Shown one piece after another: positions 62,145-64,000 of a stretch of DNA of 64,000 nucleotides. Source of the stretch: Panacagrimonas sp052386745. GTDB lineage: Bacteria; Pseudomonadota; Gammaproteobacteria; Nevskiales; Nevskiaceae. The first letter of the stretch is position 1; each line of letters starts with the position of its first letter. The stretch covers positions 1 to 64,000 of the forward strand of contig JBQTJW010000015.1 of assembly GCA_052386745.1 (NCBI GenBank), given 5' to 3'. Below the pieces are notes generated by a model, which did not search any database, was not told the DNA's origin, and saw only the letters and a list, made by a program, of their open reading frames with translations. Position numbers and translations under genes: made by a program.

Positions 62145-63317
62145 ATGACGGTGTTCAAGCTGCCCGATCTCGGTGAAGGCCTGCAGGAGGCGGAAATCCG
62201 CGAATGGCACGTGCGCGAGGGCGACGTGGTGGCGGTGGACCAGGCGCTGGTGGCGGTGGAGACGGCCAAGGCGGTGGTGGAGGTGCCGAGCCCGCAGGCC
62301 GGCAAAATCCTCAAGCTGCACGGCCAGGTCGGCGACACCATCGAGGTCGGCAAGGCGCTGGTGAGCTTCGAGGGCGACGCGGCGGCGCCGGCACCGGCCA
62401 CGTCCCCGTCCCCGTCCACCGGCACGCCCGAACCGCCGAAGAAGGACGCGGAGGCCATCCGCGACACCGGCGTCGTGGTGGGCGCCATGACCCAGAGCAA
62501 CGACGTGGTCACGGAGAAGAGCACCTCCGTGGGCACGGCGGCGGGCCTGCGCGTGGCGCCGGCCGTGCGCGCGCTGGCGCACCGGCTCAACGTGGACCTG
62601 ACCATCATCACGCCCTCGGGGCCGGACGGCATCATCACCGCGGCCGACGTGCAGCGCGTGCACAAGATCCTCACCGAGGTCGGCCCGCTGCAGAAGCTCA
62701 AGGGCGCGCGCAAGGCCATGGCGCAGACCATGAGCCAGGCGCGCGACGAGGTGATGCCCACCACCATCAGCGACGACGCCGTGCTGCACGCCTGGACCGC
62801 GCCGCAGGACGTGACGCTGCGGCTGATCCGCGCCATCGTCGCCGGTGCCCGGCGCGAGCCCAGCCTCAACGCCTGGTTCGACCACGTGGAGATCGGCCGG
62901 CGGCTGCTGGACAAGGTTCACCTGGGCGTTGCCGTGGACACGCCGGAGGGCCTGTTCGTCTGCGTGATGCAGGACGTGGGCAGCCGCGACAACCCCTCGC
63001 TGCGCCTGGGCCTGGACAAGATGAAGGCCGACGCCTACAGCCGCACGGTGCCGCCGGAGGAACTGCGCGGCTACACCATCACCCTGTCCAACGTCGGGCG
63101 TTTCGGCGGCAAATACACCACGCCGGTGATCGTGCCGCCGACGGTGGCCATCGTCGCCGCGGGCTCGGCGCGCGACGCGGTGGTGCCGGTGAACGGGCAG
63201 ATCGCCATCAGCCGCGTGCTGCCGCTGTCGCTCACCTTCGACCACCGCGCGGTGACCGGCGGCGAGGCGGCGCGCTTCCTGGTGGCGATGATCGAGGACC
63301 TGCAGAAAGCCGAGTAG
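62145..63317 (+). CDS. Dihydrolipoamide acyltransferase (E2) of the 2-oxoacid dehydrogenase
   Basis: A 390-residue E2. One lipoyl domain begins TVFKLPDLGEGLQEAEIREW and carries the lipoyl lysine in VETAKAVVEVPSP. After a Pro/Ala linker (residues about 83-97) a peripheral-subunit-binding domain reads RVAPAVRALAHRLNVDL. The catalytic domain ends with TFDHRAVTGGEAARFL, where the usual DHRxxDG Asp is Thr. ATG at 62145 is chosen because GGAG at 62135-62138 lies six bases before it; 62139 is a weaker alternative. E3 is not encoded after it, so it must come from elsewhere. Confidence 0.9.
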   Translation: MTVFKLPDLGEGLQEAEIREWHVREGDVVAVDQALVAVETAKAVVEVPSPQAGKILKLHGQVGDTIEVGKALVSFEGDAAAPAPATSPSPSTGTPEPPKKDAEAIRDTGVVVGAMTQSNDVVTEKSTSVGTAAGLRVAPAVRALAHRLNVDLTIITPSGPDGIITAADVQRVHKILTEVGPLQKLKGARKAMAQTMSQARDEVMPTTISDDAVLHAWTAPQDVTLRLIRAIVAGARREPSLNAWFDHVEIGRRLLDKVHLGVAVDTPEGLFVCVMQDVGSRDNPSLRLGLDKMKADAYSRTVPPEELRGYTITLSNVGRFGGKYTTPVIVPPTVAIVAAGSARDAVVPVNGQIAISRVLPLSLTFDHRAVTGGEAARFLVAMIEDLQKAE

Positions 63318-63389
63318 ACGCGGTCCGCAGGCGGACATGGGCGTCGGTTACGCTTGCGGGCTTCGCGCCGACCTGACGAGCCCGCCCGC

Positions 63390-64000
63390 ATGACCGACTT
63401 CCTTCCGCCCGAGTGGGCGCCGCAATCCTCCGTGATGCTGACCTGGCCGCGCGCCGAGGGCGACTTCGCGCAGCACTTTGCCCCGGTGGAGGACAACTTC
63501 ATCGGCATCGCCAGCGCAATCAGCCGCTTCGAGCCGGTGCACATCAACTACGGGCTGGACGCGGCCCCGCTGCTGGCGCGGCTGGCGGCGGCGGGCGCGG
63601 TGACGCAGCGCATCCGCATTCACCGCGTGGACTCCGACGACGTGTGGGCGCGCGACCACGGGCCCATCACGGTGGTGCGCAATGGAAAGCTGGTGCACCT
63701 GGATTTCCGCTTCAACGGCTGGGGCGGAAAGTTCGCCTGCGAGCGCGACGATGCGCTCACGCGCCGGCTGGCCGAACAGGGCGCCTGGAACGCGCCGGTG
63801 GAGACGCAGAATTTCGTGCTGGAAGGCGGCGCCATCGAGGTCGACGGCGAGGGCAGCCTGCTGACCACGGAACGCTGCCTGCTGGCTCCTACGCGCAACC
63901 CGCATCTCGATCGAACCGCCATCGAAGCCTTCCTGAAACCGCGCCTGGGCGTCGACCGCGTGCTGTGGCTCAAGCACGGCGACCTGCTGGGCGATGACAC
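63390..64000 (+). CDS. Agmatine deiminase / peptidylarginine deiminase-like protein, 5' part
   Basis: A coding region with ATG at 63390 remains open to the window end (203 residues seen). It reads TDFLPPEWAPQSSVMLTWPR, the PPEW...LTWP pattern of the PAD_porph/agmatine deiminase family, with VDSDDVWARDHGPITV, FNGWGGKF, and LEGGAIEVDGEGSLLTTERCLL. It would convert agmatine to N-carbamoylputrescine. The catalytic Cys and C-terminus lie beyond the window. It follows the E2 gene by 72 bases on the same strand. Confidence 0.88.
   Translation, partial: MTDFLPPEWAPQSSVMLTWPRAEGDFAQHFAPVEDNFIGIASAISRFEPVHINYGLDAAPLLARLAAAGAVTQRIRIHRVDSDDVWARDHGPITVVRNGKLVHLDFRFNGWGGKFACERDDALTRRLAEQGAWNAPVETQNFVLEGGAIEVDGEGSLLTTERCLLAPTRNPHLDRTAIEAFLKPRLGVDRVLWLKHGDLLGDD

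Overview
The window is one continuous stretch of high-GC bacterial chromosome, almost entirely coding and with no phage, transposase or CRISPR signal. The gene content (soluble transhydrogenase SthA, AmpD-AmpE, TlpA and AsmA proteins, outer-membrane porin and TonB receptor, BtuB/BtuF, EttA) marks a Gram-negative proteobacterium. The divergent guaB/xseA pair, as in E. coli, favours Gammaproteobacteria. A pyrophosphate-type phosphofructokinase beside fructose-1,6-bisphosphatase would fit a Xanthomonadales/Nevskiales-like or related lineage, but I cannot fix the genus from the sequence.

Layout. 0-5 kb (minus): tRNA-Phe, yggX, mutY, a START-like protein and a large AsmA protein, packed with overlapping ends. 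4.9-8.9 kb (minus): a cysteine desulfurase, sthA, an IscU-like protein lacking one of the three scaffold cysteines, iscA and a Nudix hydrolase; three of these genes are joined by 4-base stop/start overlaps. 9-17.4 kb (plus): ugd, cutA, a decayed dsbD fragment, tlpA, aroQ, accB-accC, fbp, PPi-PFK and two small conserved genes. 17.5-21 kb: mixed-strand accessory genes (acyltransferase, thioesterase, GFA, UPF0114, a small secreted protein). 21-28 kb: metG, an M48 protease, an AIM24 protein, and guaB divergent from xseA.

28-37.7 kb: an Ig-like lipoprotein and aspS; a 201-base second copy of the aspS 5' end lies 2.3 kb away and brackets an unrecognised secreted protein. Then come a three-lipoprotein operon (CsgG-like, DUF4810, DUF799), an FmdB zinc ribbon, a DUF4124 protein and DinB. 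37.7-46 kb: ettA, a PAS histidine kinase/LuxR response-regulator pair, a surface protein built from two copies of one domain behind a clear terminator, and a PhoQ-like kinase with no regulator beside it.

46.2-55.3 kb: tsaD, then a cobalamin riboswitch leading btuB, a poly-glycine lipoprotein that may be a beta-propeller, and a cobalamin adenosyltransferase. A perfect inverted-repeat terminator separates these from a phosphate-type porin with an upstream Pho-box-like site, followed by btuF-ampE-ampD. 55.4-64 kb: a two-unit M16 protease, a di-haem DUF1111 protein, a 2-oxoacid dehydrogenase E1alpha-E1beta-E2 operon and the start of an agmatine deiminase cut by the window end.

Themes: cobalamin uptake and adenosylation are set out around the riboswitch, with btuF in the neighbouring coupled operon. 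Iron-sulfur supply and NAD(P)H balance share one operon. The F6P/FBP step is encoded in both directions by adjacent genes. Two loci, dsbD and the aspS copy, are genomic scars.
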